In this document: positions 1 to 10,720 of the stretch, in pieces | Layout: every line of letters starts with the position of its first letter | How positions within the stretch are numbered: position 1 is the stretch's first letter | Source: Ypsolopha sequella | Lineage: Eukaryota; Arthropoda; Insecta; Lepidoptera; Ypsolophidae | Direction of reading: 5' to 3' | Length of the DNA: 64,000 nt | Assembly: GCA_934047225.1 (NCBI GenBank) | Contig: OW204004.1 | Location: 8,746,401 to 8,810,400, forward strand | Program-made: the position numbers and the translations under genes | The notes under the pieces: generated by a model | Told to the model about the DNA's origin: nothing | Seen by the model: the letters and a program-made list of their open reading frames with translations, nothing else | The model's database searches: none

Positions 1-212
1 AAATTCATACTAGTGGCTTGGGAAGTGATCAGTATCATGGATCAATAACAATTTTTGTGAAATTTGTAAAATGAAATTTCGACTCCCCATAGTGATTCAC
101 TCGGGACTGGAAGTGAATTTCTATGGGAAGCCGAAATTTCACTTTACGAATTTCACAAAAATTGTTATTGATCCAAGATACTGATCACTTATCAAGCCTC
201 CAGTATGAATTT
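1..212. repeat. Hairpin MITE (near-complete palindrome)
   Basis: The two halves are near-perfect reverse complements: the left edge reads AAATTCATACTAGTGGCTTG and the right edge reverses to AAATTCATACTGGAGGCTTG. The arms run about 85 bases, past AACAATTTTTGTGAAATT, to a short centre near 100. Foldback DNA of this size is typical of MITEs. It begins at the window edge and may extend further left, so no target duplication can be judged. The superfamily is not recognised. Confidence 0.75.
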
Positions 213-290
213 GGACGATGAGCAAAAAGTCACCTTGTATATATATATTATGTCTCATTTCAGAATTTTTCTAAAAAGCTACTTGTTTAC

Positions 291-409
291 CACAGTTTCA
301 GCAATACTGGAAGGGTCCTTGTGCACAATGTCTACAAGCAGGAACTCGTTGAGGGAAACCACTCCCGCTATCAGCACCGATAGACTTCTGAGTGTCTCTC
401 GTAGACTAC
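291..409 (-). CDS. NISCH: NISCH coding exon 3
   Basis: The acceptor CATGCAG at 410 is followed by a phase-1 exon of 119 nt. It encodes GSLRETLRSLSVLIAGVV and continues to DPSSIAETV before a GTAAAC donor at 290. SLRETLRSLSV matches the KPTLATLSV stretch of vertebrate nischarin that leads into the LRRs. It ends in phase 0. The next exons are off the left edge. Confidence 0.85.
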
Positions 410-3400
410 CTGCATGATAGACACATAAAACCATTTAATTAGCCACTCCGAAAAAAACTTGGTCTTAAGACCGATCATGGAGGCAAAATCTTTTTTTTTA
501 AATAACATTTCAGTTCACGCCACAATGCCGGGACTAAAAAAAACATAATTTGTTTGGGAGGTCTTTGAAAAATCAAGAATAGGAAAAGGTGTGTGCAAAA
601 AATGTTCTATCTCTTCTAGAATTATCCTACTTTTGTATCATCAAACAAATCTGTGATTTATGATGATCTCAAAGAAAATATACATATATAAAACTTTTTG
701 TTTTTTTAAGAGGTTTGGGGTCATTCCACGCTAATTGAAACCACGAGCGAAAAAAATAAATTCATTAGATACTATTAATTTGAATCACATTGTTGAGTAA
801 AAACCCCATGTTTAATGAAATAGTAAAAATTTCAAAAAAAATCCTATCATTTTCTTCGTTTTTATCGAACTGAAACATTGACTTTCACGTATCTTCAAGT
901 GGTACGATTTTTGCCGATAAATTAGCAATACTGTTTGCGTCTATTTTGTTTACGACGCGGCGTGTTTTTGGAACGAGATTTCACGGAAGGGTTTAAATGC
1001 TTTTAATTGGCGAACAGAAAATTGCAATATGTAAGTTAATTACCAATATATGACGCCTCAAAGTTAGGTATGCCTTATGTCCCGACCGCCACGGAAAAAT
1101 AGACGTTTAGTTTTCCTAACCTAAAAGTATTAGAACTGTAACGTAAATAACTTGTAGAAGTAAGAAAGGACTGGGCAGCTACCCTTCAGGCATATTTGCC
1201 AGCAGCAAGGCGTTAGTTATAATATTTTGTGGGGAATCAAAGTTTGGTCCCGACCGCCACCAGTATGAGAGGTGAAAAATTAATCGTAAATAATACGTAA
1301 TTCGTATATATTACGAATTTAATGAGAATAACGACGTTTTTGAGAAAATATAAGTAATATTCATGACGTCGTTTTTTAACACCATGAATACTTATAACAA
1401 ATTTACAGGTTCCGTTCTGTCCATAAAAGTCTAATTAATACCTTTTTAATGTTGATCTCTTATTATGTTGTGATTGTTATTACTTAATTATGTTGCTTGA
1501 GTAATAAAACAATTATTTGATCTTGTAAAATATCATGATTTTGGTACTCGTCCCGACCGCCACGAATCCTTGTCCCAACCGCCGCACTTTTCAAAAATTT
1601 ATATCTAGACATTCCTTTTACAAATTACTGTATGTTTTATCGAGTTATTTAGACCAACTATCTAGACATCTATAAAAAAATTAACAAAGCTGTACTACGA
1701 CCAGAAAGGCTGAGTATAACAGTTGTTTGCACAAATTTGAAAAGGGTGGGCGCGTGCCTGTCCCGTACGCCGCGCTTTTTCAAGGAGGGATTTAATATGA
1801 TAAATTGCCAAAATGTTAGTATTTTACTAAATGATGTCCATACACTAATATTTATCTATAATTCTGTATATTTACATTATGTAAAAAGAGTATAATTACA
1901 GATCTACATATATAAGTATGTCGAAAAATGGAGTAAAACTGTCCCGACCGCCACCATGGAATGACCCTTTGGCAGAGACCAAATACAATGGAATTAAACT
2001 TAATTTAATAATCCAGTTTCTTAATCATACAATCATATTATATCGTAGTTTGTCGCATCGACTTTGTCAACACGGTTTGTAAATGGGTTAACGGTTTGTG
2101 AACTGGGTTACATCAAATTTGTCAGTTCGGTTTGCAAACCGGTTTCCGTACATGCTCAAACCGGTTTAAGTTGATTTGAAAAATTTCCAAACCATCACAT
2201 CACTAATTCTGTTGTCTTTACTAAACAGGAAAACAAATGGTTGTCAGGTTTAAAAACAATAGGTTTTAGAGTAAATACATTCTCACCAACACTCTGTATG
2301 CAGCCCATTGGTACACCGAGCACAGTCAAGTCCTGTAGTGACTTGAAAGGGACCAGATCAAAATGCAGGTCATTGGGCACCACATTGCTTGTGCCAAGTT
2401 TCTCGTAGCTGCCCTCAATGTTCAGTGATCGGAGCTGAGAGCAGAAATCCAAGATGTGGCTGAAGTCGTACATTTTGTCTTGCCTCTCTGTTGTGGGACA
2501 AGCCATTTTTAGTCTTTCACTTATTGCGTGCAGCTGTAAAAAGGATGTTGGGATTAAATATACATTTGTTAGCATATAGATATATGGATTATTGGATAGG
2601 TTGCTACTATCATTAAAAAAAAAATTATATCATATAAAATGTATGCACTGGTTTTATTGATGGATATTTTTCCTAATATTTTTATTTATTTATTGACATT
2701 ACTAGCAAAATTCTACCTGCACAAGTGAAGTAGTAAAATTATTTAATTACTAGCTTTTGCCTGCAGCTTTGCCCGTGTTGGTTTAGTTTTTGTGAATTTA
2801 ATCTGTCTATATTTTTCGGACCCTTAATTTTATAGAACGTATTTATTTGGACTCTGGTTTGGACGAAACTATTTATTGTTCTCTAAATTGATCCTTGGGG
2901 AAAAGAATGGAGGAGGCTTTTATCCATAGAGGGGCCACATAGCAAAGAAATTAATAGAAATAATTATAATTATTATAATTAGATGTATATATTTTAAGAA
3001 CTGTCAAGTGGATAATAAAGCTGTAATAATAATAATAATAAAGGCGTAGGGATGTGACGACCCCATCGCCCTCTGGTATGTTCTGTACGTCCAGTGCAAT
3101 CAGTCACCGCAGGGCGGCTTGTGGCGAGCCGGTGGTGAGTGGCGACACCACGGACCCTACCTCCAGGGGACACTATCACACATGCGCTTACACACACACA
3201 TACACACAGAAACACACCCCCTACCTCTGCGCTTGCCTTAACCAGCCGGCCAGAGTGGAGATGCAAGAGCGGAACCTATGCTCCAGGTTGGAAGTGTAAA
3301 ATGTCATAACGCCGGGGGCACTTGACTGTTAGAAGGATCTTGCGCCCCGCAGACTCACCTCTCGACAACCTTAGCTGCTTACATAGTGTTGCCCCCTGGC

Positions 3401-5062
3401 CGCCCCATGGTGGCTTGATAGGGGGCCCACAACGGCTATCCTGGTGGATAGTTATTAAGCAGCAAGTCACCATCTGCCATATTTAAATTTGTGAGAGATT
3501 TTCGAGGCAGATGTCCGTTATCTCACTCCATAGCCCTGCTATCCGGCCCATTTAGCATCCCATCCTCATAGCCCACTCCAAGTCGCTTCCTTCCTGGCAA
3601 TAGTTTGGCAACTGTGGGGGACTGTCCGTCAGTGTATCACAATGATACATTGAGGGAGAGGCCTCCATGGATGCAGCCATCTCACATCTAGATTAAATGG
3701 TACCAAAGGCCTCTTCAATGTTGGCTTCGGCCCCATGAATGCCTTTCAAATGACCGGGTCCCTATGGGCCCGTGACTGAAAAGTGTACCTACATAATAAT
3801 AATAAATTTATCCTTTGTTAAACTGTCTTTGGTAAAGCCAGAGGCCGAGCCGTGTTTCTGAACAAAATGATATTAAAAAGTAACCTATATCCAATTCCAG
3901 GTCGAGAACTACACTTGTGCAAAGCTTCAGCCCAATCAGTTCAGTGGGTACGGCGTGAAGGAGTAACATTACATCACTTTTCTATAGGAACTTGACACCC
4001 CATTGCCATCCCACGGGAACTGATTTGTGGGATTAAAACGTACCCTATGTCCTATTGCAGGTCTAGAACTACAATTGTGCGAAGTTCCAGTCCAATCGGT
4101 CCAGTAGTTACGTCGTGAAGAAGTAACAAACATCCATCCATCCAAACTTTTGCGTTTATAATATTAGTGGGATGGGATGGGATTAGTGGGATAGTGGGAT
4201 GGGATTATGTATAGAGAACAATGGTGTAACTACAAAACGGTGTTTAACTTTAGACAGTGTTTAAATCTGTTGCTGTCACTCTTTTACAATATGAAAGAAA
4301 AGGCGACAACAACAGATTTAAACAATGTCTAAATTTAAACACCGTTTTGTAGTAACACGGCAAAGCTTTGCTAAGTTTTTTATACTTACAGGTCCTGGCA
4401 GTAAATAATGCATATTATATTGTAGCATCATCTCTGTAGCATGAAGCACTAACAGTCCAGTGACAGAGACCACACTCTACATAGCCGATGTGCATTATTT
4501 ACTGCTGGGTACTGTACATATTTTTATATAATTCTCAAAAAATTCTCTAAAAAATTCTCAAAACATCAAGGTCAGTATCTAGACTTAGTTGATTCATCAT
4601 TTATCTGATGACAATACATACCTCTAAAGGCGTAAACTTATGCGACTTTTCATTCTGTAGCAACTTGTCACCTTCCAAAAACAGTTTCTGAGCTAAATCT
4701 TGCAGCAGAAAAAATATATCATATAAGTGGAAATCCAGGAAGTGTGCGAACTCATGCGGCATAGCCAGCTTCAAGTAATTGAATACATTTTTCAGGTAAT
4801 CGTTGAGAGCTTCCCGTCTTTGCTCCACAAACTTTGGTGTTTTATTTCTGATGACTTTCTTAGGAGGTAGGAGGTCTTTCGCGACTCCATGGTCGGAGAC
4901 GAGCTTGTCGTGGAGCTCCACAAAGTCACTGTATCGATGCAACACGCACCATGACACAGAACTTACTTTAACAGTTATTTTGTAGAATGTTACACCGTCT
5001 TTTGAGGTCGTATCTTCAATACTAACGTTACTATCATCCCGATGATTCACAAATGAGGACAT
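291..5062 (-). CDS. NISCH: Nischarin, N-terminal part (3 coding exons; gene continues beyond the left edge)
   Basis: Coding exons are 5062-4622, 2533-2287 and 409-291 on the minus strand (441+247+119 nt = 269 codons), with introns of phase 0 and phase 1 and consensus GT/AG borders. Residues 22-118 form a PX domain with RYSDF at 43-47, PPKK at 66-69 and R82/R83, the layout that binds PI3P. Exons 2 and 3 match the linker and first LRR-like part of nischarin (HILDF, FKSLQDL, SLRETLRSLSV). Nischarin is an endosomal scaffold linked in vertebrates to integrin alpha5, PAK/Rac and cell migration; insect copies have PX plus LRR. The start is the first ATG of exon 1, 20-25 residues before the PX strand as in relatives. 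The LRR core and the C-terminal part lie outside the window. A sorting nexin is the main alternative, but exons 2-3 fit nischarin better. Confidence 0.92.
714..1971. mobile_element. Non-autonomous DNA transposon, 4-bp TSD family, copy A (element 718-1967)
   Basis: Terminal inverted repeats GGGTCATTCCA (718-728) and TGGAATGACCC (1957-1967) are flanked by TTTG at 714-717 and 1968-1971. Inside are three exact or near-exact copies of GTCCCGACCGCCAC (1079-1092, 1247-1260, 1550-1563), one at 1941-1954 right beside the right end, and diverged ones near 1572 and 1760. There is no long ORF. It shares its TIR, TSD length and motif with 14041-15866. The superfamily is uncertain; Chapaev- or Sola-like is possible because of the 4-bp TSD. 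Bases 410-713 hold nothing recognised. Confidence 0.75.
1972..2286. other. NISCH intron 2, no element recognised
   Basis: AT-rich intron sequence. A CGGTTTG/AACCGG motif recurs five or six times between 2070 and 2170, giving a small degenerate repeat. Nothing else stands out. Confidence 0.4.
2287..2533 (-). CDS. NISCH: NISCH coding exon 2
   Basis: The acceptor TTTTTACAG at 2534 is followed by LHAISERLK, and the donor GTGAGA begins at 2286 (phase 1). The 82 codons include MYDFSHILDFCSQLRSLNIE and FKSLQDLTVLGVP, which align with the segment after the PX domain in vertebrate nischarin (HILDF, FKSLHQVEI). The start and end are fixed by phase with exons 1 and 3. Confidence 0.9.
2747..4195 (+). 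repeat. Interspersed repeat ending in ATCCATCC/ATATTAGTGGGAT, split by a LINE tail
   Basis: It starts with ACTAGCTTTTGCCTGCAGC and ends with ACATCCATCCATCCAAAC then TTATAATATTAGTGGGATGG, the two ends of a very common insect interspersed repeat. The middle (3880-4140) contains two related GGTCTAGAACTACA...GTAGTTACGTCGTGAAG units. A separate GC-richer block (2990-3815) with its own (AAT)n tail interrupts it. A second copy of the tail part is at 20230-20550. The trailing GGGATGGGATTAGTGGGAT is a small tandem expansion. Confidence 0.6.
2990..3815 (+). mobile_element. Probable 5'-truncated LINE 3' region with AAT tails
   Basis: A GC-rich block lies between an AATAATAATAATAATAA run at 3025-3042 and ACATAATAATAATAAATTT at about 3790. 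It has no conserved ORF. Composition, the short A/T-rich tail and the sharp contrast with the flanks suggest the 3' untranslated part of a non-LTR element (R1-like or related). The family assignment is a guess; a nested SINE-like insertion would look the same. Confidence 0.45.
4224..4358. repeat. Hairpin MITE
   Basis: GTGTAACTACAAAACGGTGT on the left is mirrored by ACACCGTTTTGTAGTAACAC on the right. The match continues inward through TTTAAATCTGTTG / CAACAGATTTAAA, leaving a small loop near 4290. There is no coding potential. It lies in NISCH intron 1. Confidence 0.75.
4389..4514. repeat. Tc1/mariner-type MITE, TA target duplication
   Basis: The terminus CAGGTCCTGGCAGTAAATAA (4389) and the reversed right end CAGTACCCAGCAGTAAATAA are flanked by TA on both sides (4387-4388, 4515-4516). 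The internal AGCACTAACAGTCCAG resembles the 24801-25385 MITE (AACACTAACAGTCCGG), so the two are probably related. 126 bp, non-coding. Confidence 0.65.
4622..5062 (-). CDS. NISCH: NISCH coding exon 1 (PX domain)
   Basis: Starts with ATG at 5062 (MSSFVNHRDD) and ends at a GTATGT donor after 147 codons (phase 0). It holds the whole PX domain. RYSDF (43-47) supplies the phosphoinositide-binding Arg and the stacking Tyr, and LLPPKK (64-69) is the proline loop. The reading frame runs a few codons into the intron, so the apparent C-terminal CIVIR is not part of the protein. Confidence 0.93.
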
Positions 5063-5276
5063 CTTTTTTTAGATACGTAAAATATGTATGTTTGCCTAAA
5101 CAAAAACTTGTTTTGTCTTGCTGCGTCTAATTATATTTGAAAATAATTATTTATTTCTGCTTGTCGCAGAACGAAAGTTCATAGTAAAAAAAACATTTTT
5201 GTTTTGACAGTTGTAGTGTAGGGCAACGTACGTAGACGGAGGTATCCTCTGTCTACGAAAATGTATGAAAACCATA

Positions 5277-5300
5277 CGAGTGCGGTCATGACCGCACTCG
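5277..5300. promoter_or_regulatory. Perfect 24-bp palindrome upstream of NISCH
   Basis: CGAGTGCGGTCA is followed at once by its exact reverse complement, with no loop, about 215 bases upstream of the NISCH ATG. A second small hairpin (GTAGACGGAGG...CCTCTGTCTAC, 5232-5256) lies beside it. It could be a dimeric factor site in the promoter or 5' UTR, or the tip of a small foldback element. No function is shown. Confidence 0.4.
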
Positions 5301-7375
5301 TCAGATCACAATAAACTACTATTTTCCACTATAAACACCCACGATTCGGTCTCACTCAACCCTCAACAAAACTTCAAAAATCGTGGGGAAAAATTGGCTG
5401 TTAAACGTGATTGTGTTTGACATGTTACGAACATTTGCGAGGCCACTCCTTGTGTATGGTGAAAGCTAAACATGCAGATTGAGATTATTAGAATCCTCAA
5501 TCCAAATGTAAAGACTTTTTAATAAAATGACCAATTCTTCTCCATACAAAAAATAAACAAAAGCGTTTATTGGCAATAATATAAGTATTAGAAAGAAAAA
5601 TCACTGGGAATAAATCATTGCCGTAATTAGTAGAATACGCTAATATCAACAAACAATCTGAAAAGTAAAGATTTTTTTTAATCATCACTAATTCCACGAA
5701 AATTCGATTTGAACTCACTGTAGATTATCTCTTTTTCAAATATGATCATCACTCCGTATAAATATACATATACCTATAATATATATTTATACTGGCAACT
5801 TGCTAGACAAGGACACACGGGTGGCGAGTGCCTCTCTCGCTCAGCTTGTTTTTCACATGAATATGCTACCATAACAATGATAACCTTATTTGTAAGATAA
5901 TAAAATCTAATTCAGTTGAGTAAACATTGGTAAAAGCACCGTCTAGTTATCTCGTAGAGCCAGTAAAACTATAGAGCAAGTCACAACTAACACGTACAAA
6001 ATAAAAATGAAACCAACATATGCAGTGATCGTGGGAAAGAGTGAGGTAGACTATAATGGAAAAGTGTAACCTCTTTGTTTTGTCTGCCCTGTGCAGTCAG
6101 TGAGGTTAATGGAGGCAGAAAAACAACAATATCGAAGCAATTATTTCATTTTGCAAGTTTTAGTTTCCTATATTTCATTCCATAGGAGAGTACTTAATGT
6201 ATTTCAATGTATGAAATTGCTTGTTTTACTTTTATACTTTTATATATAGCTGGCTTACCTATTACGATGACACGGTCTGCTGGTTTCACGTATTTTTGTG
6301 CTATTTAGGTAGATAAGATTTAATCTATTAATTGAGATGACAACTTATGTTGTGCCTACTTGTGGCACTCTAACAGCATATTTTACATTTTATTACGTGG
6401 TAAGATTGATATGTCACTAAATTAAATTGAAAATAATTAAACTAATTCGTTTTAAAATATAACCGCAAAAATTATAGTACCTACAAAAATATTGTAGCAC
6501 CGTTTTTCTGCGCTGTGATTCATTGTAACACCATTTTGATAATCAAAATGCCTTTTCTTTTGAATTAGGCAAATAATTTTTGCCATGCAGCCCCGATCTC
6601 TGTCGCTGAAGCTTAATAAATTCAGTATGAGGAATTCCGTTTTTATTGACAACAAGACTTGATATATGATTGACATTTCCATAATTTGCTTGAGATTTTG
6701 AAAATTGTCATGAAAAAAAATAGATAATTAAGTAAGAAAAAATATAACACAACACACAAGATTCATTGGTTTTTATTTTATTTAAAATGTTTGAAATAAA
6801 CTTCTTTAGAGATTTTCAATAAAAAAGATGTCCAGGTTGATTTATCAACGCAGCAGCGGTTACTGCCACTGCTCAGCTTCCATTCATTCAAGTTAGAGAT
6901 ATTTGAAAACCAAAAAAAATTGTCTTTCATAACCTTTCAAGAGAAACAGAAAAAAGTTTCACGTGTACAAGAGACACATAAAGGTATTTTTTTGCGTGCA
7001 GTTTTCAAAAGGTCAGTCAGCACTCCAGCCTGGTTAAAAAAATCTGTCTTTGGTTAAAATTCGCATCACTTTGAGTGATAGTAGCTCGTTTTGAAACAGA
7101 CCACTTCAATGGTTGGTCACGAAGTCCGTATGGGTGTATTCGGTTTGTCTAGCTAGAGAACTTAGTTTGTCAGGTCTGTTTACGTACAAATCCGACTTAC
7201 TAACTATAGCTGAGCGTGGTGAATCTGCTTATTTTGATAACCACACTAACAACAGCTAGCTTGATGTGATGTATGTACATACCATGGTCAGAGAATATGA
7301 AGTATTACTACGTAAAGAAGCGACACTCAACTCCCCGCGCGAGTTTATCGTCCCCCGCAAGTTAGTGGCAAATCT
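5301..7375. other. Intergenic, no gene recognised
   Basis: AT-rich sequence between NISCH and the hAT element. Short open frames on both strands (for example 5497-5718 and 6452-6682) show no domain, no codon bias and no splice-supported continuation, so I treat them as chance. No tandem array or clear terminal repeat was found. Confidence 0.4.
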
Positions 7376-8240
7376 GGTGGCACCAGTGTTGTTATTGATA
7401 CGGCAATTGCCGTAATATACGGCATTCCATGACTTTTTTTCAGATTATACGGTATACGGCAGGCTTTTCACTACCGTATTATGAAATACGGCAATTTTGG
7501 CTTTTGTAATAATTTAACCTTATAAAGTGTATTACGCTGAGTGTAATGGAACGATTTGTTTGTATTTGTTGGTATGATTTTAGTGATAAGGTCCTTCCGC
7601 TTCTCAAACATTTGTCACCTGAAGATGCTGTTCGTCAGAGTGTTAGGGAAACTTTTCCATCGATGTTGCCATTAACCGGTCAATTGCCACGCATCGTCAA
7701 AAATGAAACTGACCTGCAGCAAATTGATGACGATTGGAGAAGGCTTCCGAACATAAATAAATTTTCGGACTTGGAAATCGGCTCATTGAAAGCACATGAA
7801 TTTTGGGTGAAAATTCGTGAGACCACAGACTGCAAAAAATTATCAGAATTTGTTCTAGATACTCTTTGTCTACCGCATAGCAATGCAGATTGTGAGCGAA
7901 TATTCAGCGAGGTAAATAACATCAAAACGAAATTACGAAATATGCTAATAACATCAACGGTAAATGGTGCTCTATTAGCAAAACAAGCAGTTAGAAATCA
8001 AAAAGACTGCACAAAATTTCAGGTTTCTCGTGACATGTGCGACAAATTGAAAAATAAAGAAAAATATGCTTTACAGAAACATGAGAGCGTCGAAGAAATT
8101 GTACCATCAATACGAAATCTTTATGGTGAAAATATTGCAGAAGAGATACTATGATTTTTTTTTATAAATGTAATAATACGGCAATTTGAAACTTTAAATA
8201 CGGCAACTCGAAATTTTTCAATGGCAACACTGGGTGGCAC
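7376..8240 (+). mobile_element. Internally deleted hAT transposon with perfect 8-bp TSD (element 7384-8232)
   Basis: GGTGGCAC occurs at 7376-7383 and again at 8233-8240, directly flanking termini CAGTGTTGTTATTGA (left) and, reversed, CAGTGTTGCCATTGA (right). This is a textbook hAT structure: 8-bp TSD and CAGTG terminus. The subterminal regions carry repeated TACGGCAA words on both sides, likely transposase-binding sites. The 849-bp element keeps only the C-terminal part of its transposase, so the N-terminal and catalytic portions have been deleted. The intact TSD implies it moved in this shortened form or was shortened after insertion. Confidence 0.88.
7546..8154 (+). pseudogene. hAT transposase, C-terminal fragment with dimerisation domain
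   Basis: A 202-codon frame begins with ATG at 7546 inside the hAT element. Residues about 100-150 (LSEFVLDTLCLPHSNADCER followed by IFSEVNNIKTKLRN) are the hAT C-terminal dimerisation domain, including the conserved ER-x-FS core and the NR/KLRN-like motif. Full hAT transposases are 550-700 residues with a BED or zinc finger and a split RNase H fold; none of the catalytic acidic residues apart from the domain's own Glu are present here. The frame has no stop, so a short protein able to dimerise with a full transposase is conceivable, but expression is not shown. The start codon may simply be an internal Met. Confidence 0.8.
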
Positions 8241-8310
8241 GCAGAGCTCGAGTACCACTCGTTCACTGCGCGCGTATTTTGTTTTATTACGATACTGATT
8301 TTTAATGAAT

Positions 8311-8394
8311 ATGGCTCGTTTTTGTGGTGTTTATGGATGCATTGAAAACGGAGCAAAAAATAAAGATTTTTTTCATTTCCTGCCGATGAACTAA
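8311..8394 (+). pseudogene. THAP-like N-terminal remnant
   Basis: ATG at 8311 opens 27 codons reading MARFCGVYGCIENGAKNKDF then FHFLPMN and stop. The C-x4-C pair and the following F-H-F-x-P resemble the start of a THAP zinc finger (Cys-x2-4-Cys, then FxFP). No donor site or downstream Cys-His pair was found, so at best it is a relic. It lies 78 bases after the hAT element. It could also be chance similarity. Confidence 0.35.
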
Positions 8395-9100
8395 AGCAAG
8401 GCATTTTCTTTTATGTATTGGTTTAGGACGTTAACTGCAACTCTCAAGCAGTTGTGTAACAGTTGGTAAGAATTTCAACATTAAGTTGAAATTTAAAAAA
8501 TCGAATGTTTTTGTGTCACCGTTCGAGCTGAGCAAATTTCAACATGTCCTAAAAATTGTGTATTTGTGCCCGAAGTACGGCGATAGGGCTCACCACCCAT
8601 CACGTTGGGACGTAATATTTGTAGGTGAAACGCGGGTGTACCGAGTGCGGACTGTGGCTTGCATTTCAAAGTTCACACTCGGAACACCTCTAACACCCCC
8701 TCGAGCATTTGATTCAAGTCGTGACGATGTATATATTTTTAATACAAAAATAATCAACGGGGAACCAAATTAGGGCCTAGGGATTAACCACGCTAAAATT
8801 TAGGAAGAGAATCATATAAGTTGCTGAATTATAATGTTGTCCCTCTCGATCGACGACGCTCACACGCTTGCTGCCAGCCCTAGACTAGCTCACGCACACA
8901 CACAAGCGTGTGCGGACAAGCCAGATGCGCGCATGAGTGTAGGTAAATAACTTGAGCATGAGGTATGAAGTGTCGGGGGGTGTGCCATGGTGGTTTATAG
9001 TGGGCTCAAGTTAGCTGCACAATCACGTTTGACAGCAAATTTCCCCCCCACTATTTTTGACATTTCTTGAGAGTTGTGACTGAAAAACTACCATGGTATG
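8395..9100. other. Intergenic, nothing recognised
   Basis: Contains a 95-codon open frame at 8486-8773 with no recognised domain or splice sites. A short run rich in CACACA lies near 8890. No gene is supported. Confidence 0.35.
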
Positions 9101-9333
9101 TACAGTGGAGACCACATCAAGCTATACAATTGCAGTACAGTGGAGACCACATCAAGTAAGACACATTGGACTTTGTACCTAGGTATCTTATATTCTTCTC
9201 TGTAGGGGCTAATGTCGTATTGCAAGTGTATAGCTTGATGTGGTCTCCACTGTACAACATTAGCCCCTACAGAGAAGAATATAAGATAGGTACAAAGTCC
9301 AATGTGTTTTACTTGATGCGGTCTCCACTGTAC
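9101..9333. repeat. Crossed inverted repeats with four copies of a CAGTGGAGACC end
   Basis: TACAGTGGAGACCACATCAA occurs at 9101 and 9136 in forward orientation, and its reverse complement ends at 9254 and 9332 (one mismatch). The first copy pairs with the third (shared extension CTATACA), and the second pairs with the fourth (extension about 75 bases, through TTGGACTTTGTACC and TAGGGGCTAATGT). The order is therefore a-b-a'-b', two interleaved palindromes. The CAGTGGAGACC ends preceded by TA suggest pogo/Tc1-type MITEs. Confidence 0.75.
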
Positions 9334-10249
9334 TATGGTGGTTGGTTAATTCTGCTTAGTTACATAACCGACTTACCCACGATAGCTGAGTGCCTTGAGT
9401 ATTAAACCAACGAAGTTGGGGCTGAGTGTGTTTATTTTGTTTAATCTGATGACCACACCCTCAGTCATTATTACATAATTTCTCTTTTTTTCGTTTCGAT
9501 GGTTCATTACAAAAGCTTGGACCAAAAGCAGACATCTACAGCACTTGGGATATACATCCTAAGTCTATGCCTCAGACGGAACAAATCTTAGAATAACTTA
9601 TTCTAAGGAACAAATCGATCTGTGACATAAACAAACATAGCTATAGCACAGATAATATGCTATAGGCACAGTTGGCATTTTCGAAGCATCAAAAATGAAA
9701 TGTGCCTACAATAGATAAGAGTAGTTTAGTACCCACTTTTTCTTTTTCGTAATGCTGTGGCTACTTCCATAAATTTTAGAATTAGTAATAAAAAGCATTT
9801 CTTTTGATTCATGTTCTTATTTTATTATTTTCCAAAATATATAAAAATTCTCATGTCACAAATTAGTTTTTTTCCAGCGTAAAGTTGAAATCGGTAACAA
9901 TAAAAAACTCATTGGAGCTAATAAAATAAGTGTACAAAATATATAAAATTATTCCAGTATTTATGTTTTAATAATAATGTGGTTAGAACCAAAAAAATAA
10001 AGATTGTGCCTATTTAAGTGTTAAAATATTCATGTCTCTGAAAATTACACAGGCGTTACACATTTATTTATGTTTTTTTTTTATGTGGGTATGTTATAGT
10101 AAATGTCCGGAACGTAGAATGTCCGATCACTAACGTACTAAGGGAAAGGCGAAAGTCGTGTTGAAGGACAACCCCTTACTAGGTTTTAGGGCAAAATTGA
10201 ATACATGCGAAATTCCCATAGCTTAATTTTTAAAACATTTTATTATTAA
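9334..10249. other. Intergenic, nothing recognised
   Basis: AT-rich, no long frame and no clear inverted repeat. An AGAATAACTTATTCT palindrome at about 9590-9604 is short and may be chance. Confidence 0.35.
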
Positions 10250-10720
10250 TTTTTTTCGGAGAATTTACGTCATTTTAGGACATGGTTTTCATTATTTTGC
10301 TATATATATTGACCATTATTTTTTATGATTTTTTAAAGAATTGTCCGATGACCTTGTCACTTGAGAATTTTAGACATTATACTGATTGTGATGTGTGATT
10401 GCTTATAAAAAAAGTGGTCTATCTCTGTCTGTCTACTCATCTGTCATCTAGCTGTCAAATTAGTCTGAAGCAAATTATTATAAATTTATCTTGATAGCAA
10501 AGGACACATTTCTAAACAGCCATTAATCAAGTGACGTCACACAAGGGCAAATGGAAGTTGCATCTTTTTCGTAAAAATATTCATCATCGTGAGGTTTTTT
10601 AGACCAAAATTTCGAAAATACGGCTTTTTAAACTTAAATCTCGAAATAGTTTTCGAATTAACACATCTTAAAATAATTTAATCTATGCCAATTGACAGGC
10701 CCAGCTATTAAGTAGCTTGA
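10250..10720 (-). repeat. Interspersed 0.45-kb repeat, copy 1
   Basis: Shares long stretches, in reverse orientation, with 14590-15030 and 23080-23475: AATCTCGAAATAGTTTTCG, a GTGACGTCAC site, a run of CTGTCTGTCTACTCATCTG and AAACCTCATGATG-like words. It has no ORF. One of three copies in this window; class unknown (MITE or LINE-derived). Confidence 0.65.

Noticed and set aside
3054..3473. Overlapping frames of 60-90 codons on both strands with CA-rich parts.
   Set aside because: They fall in a GC-rich LINE 3' region with no domain and no consistent frame.
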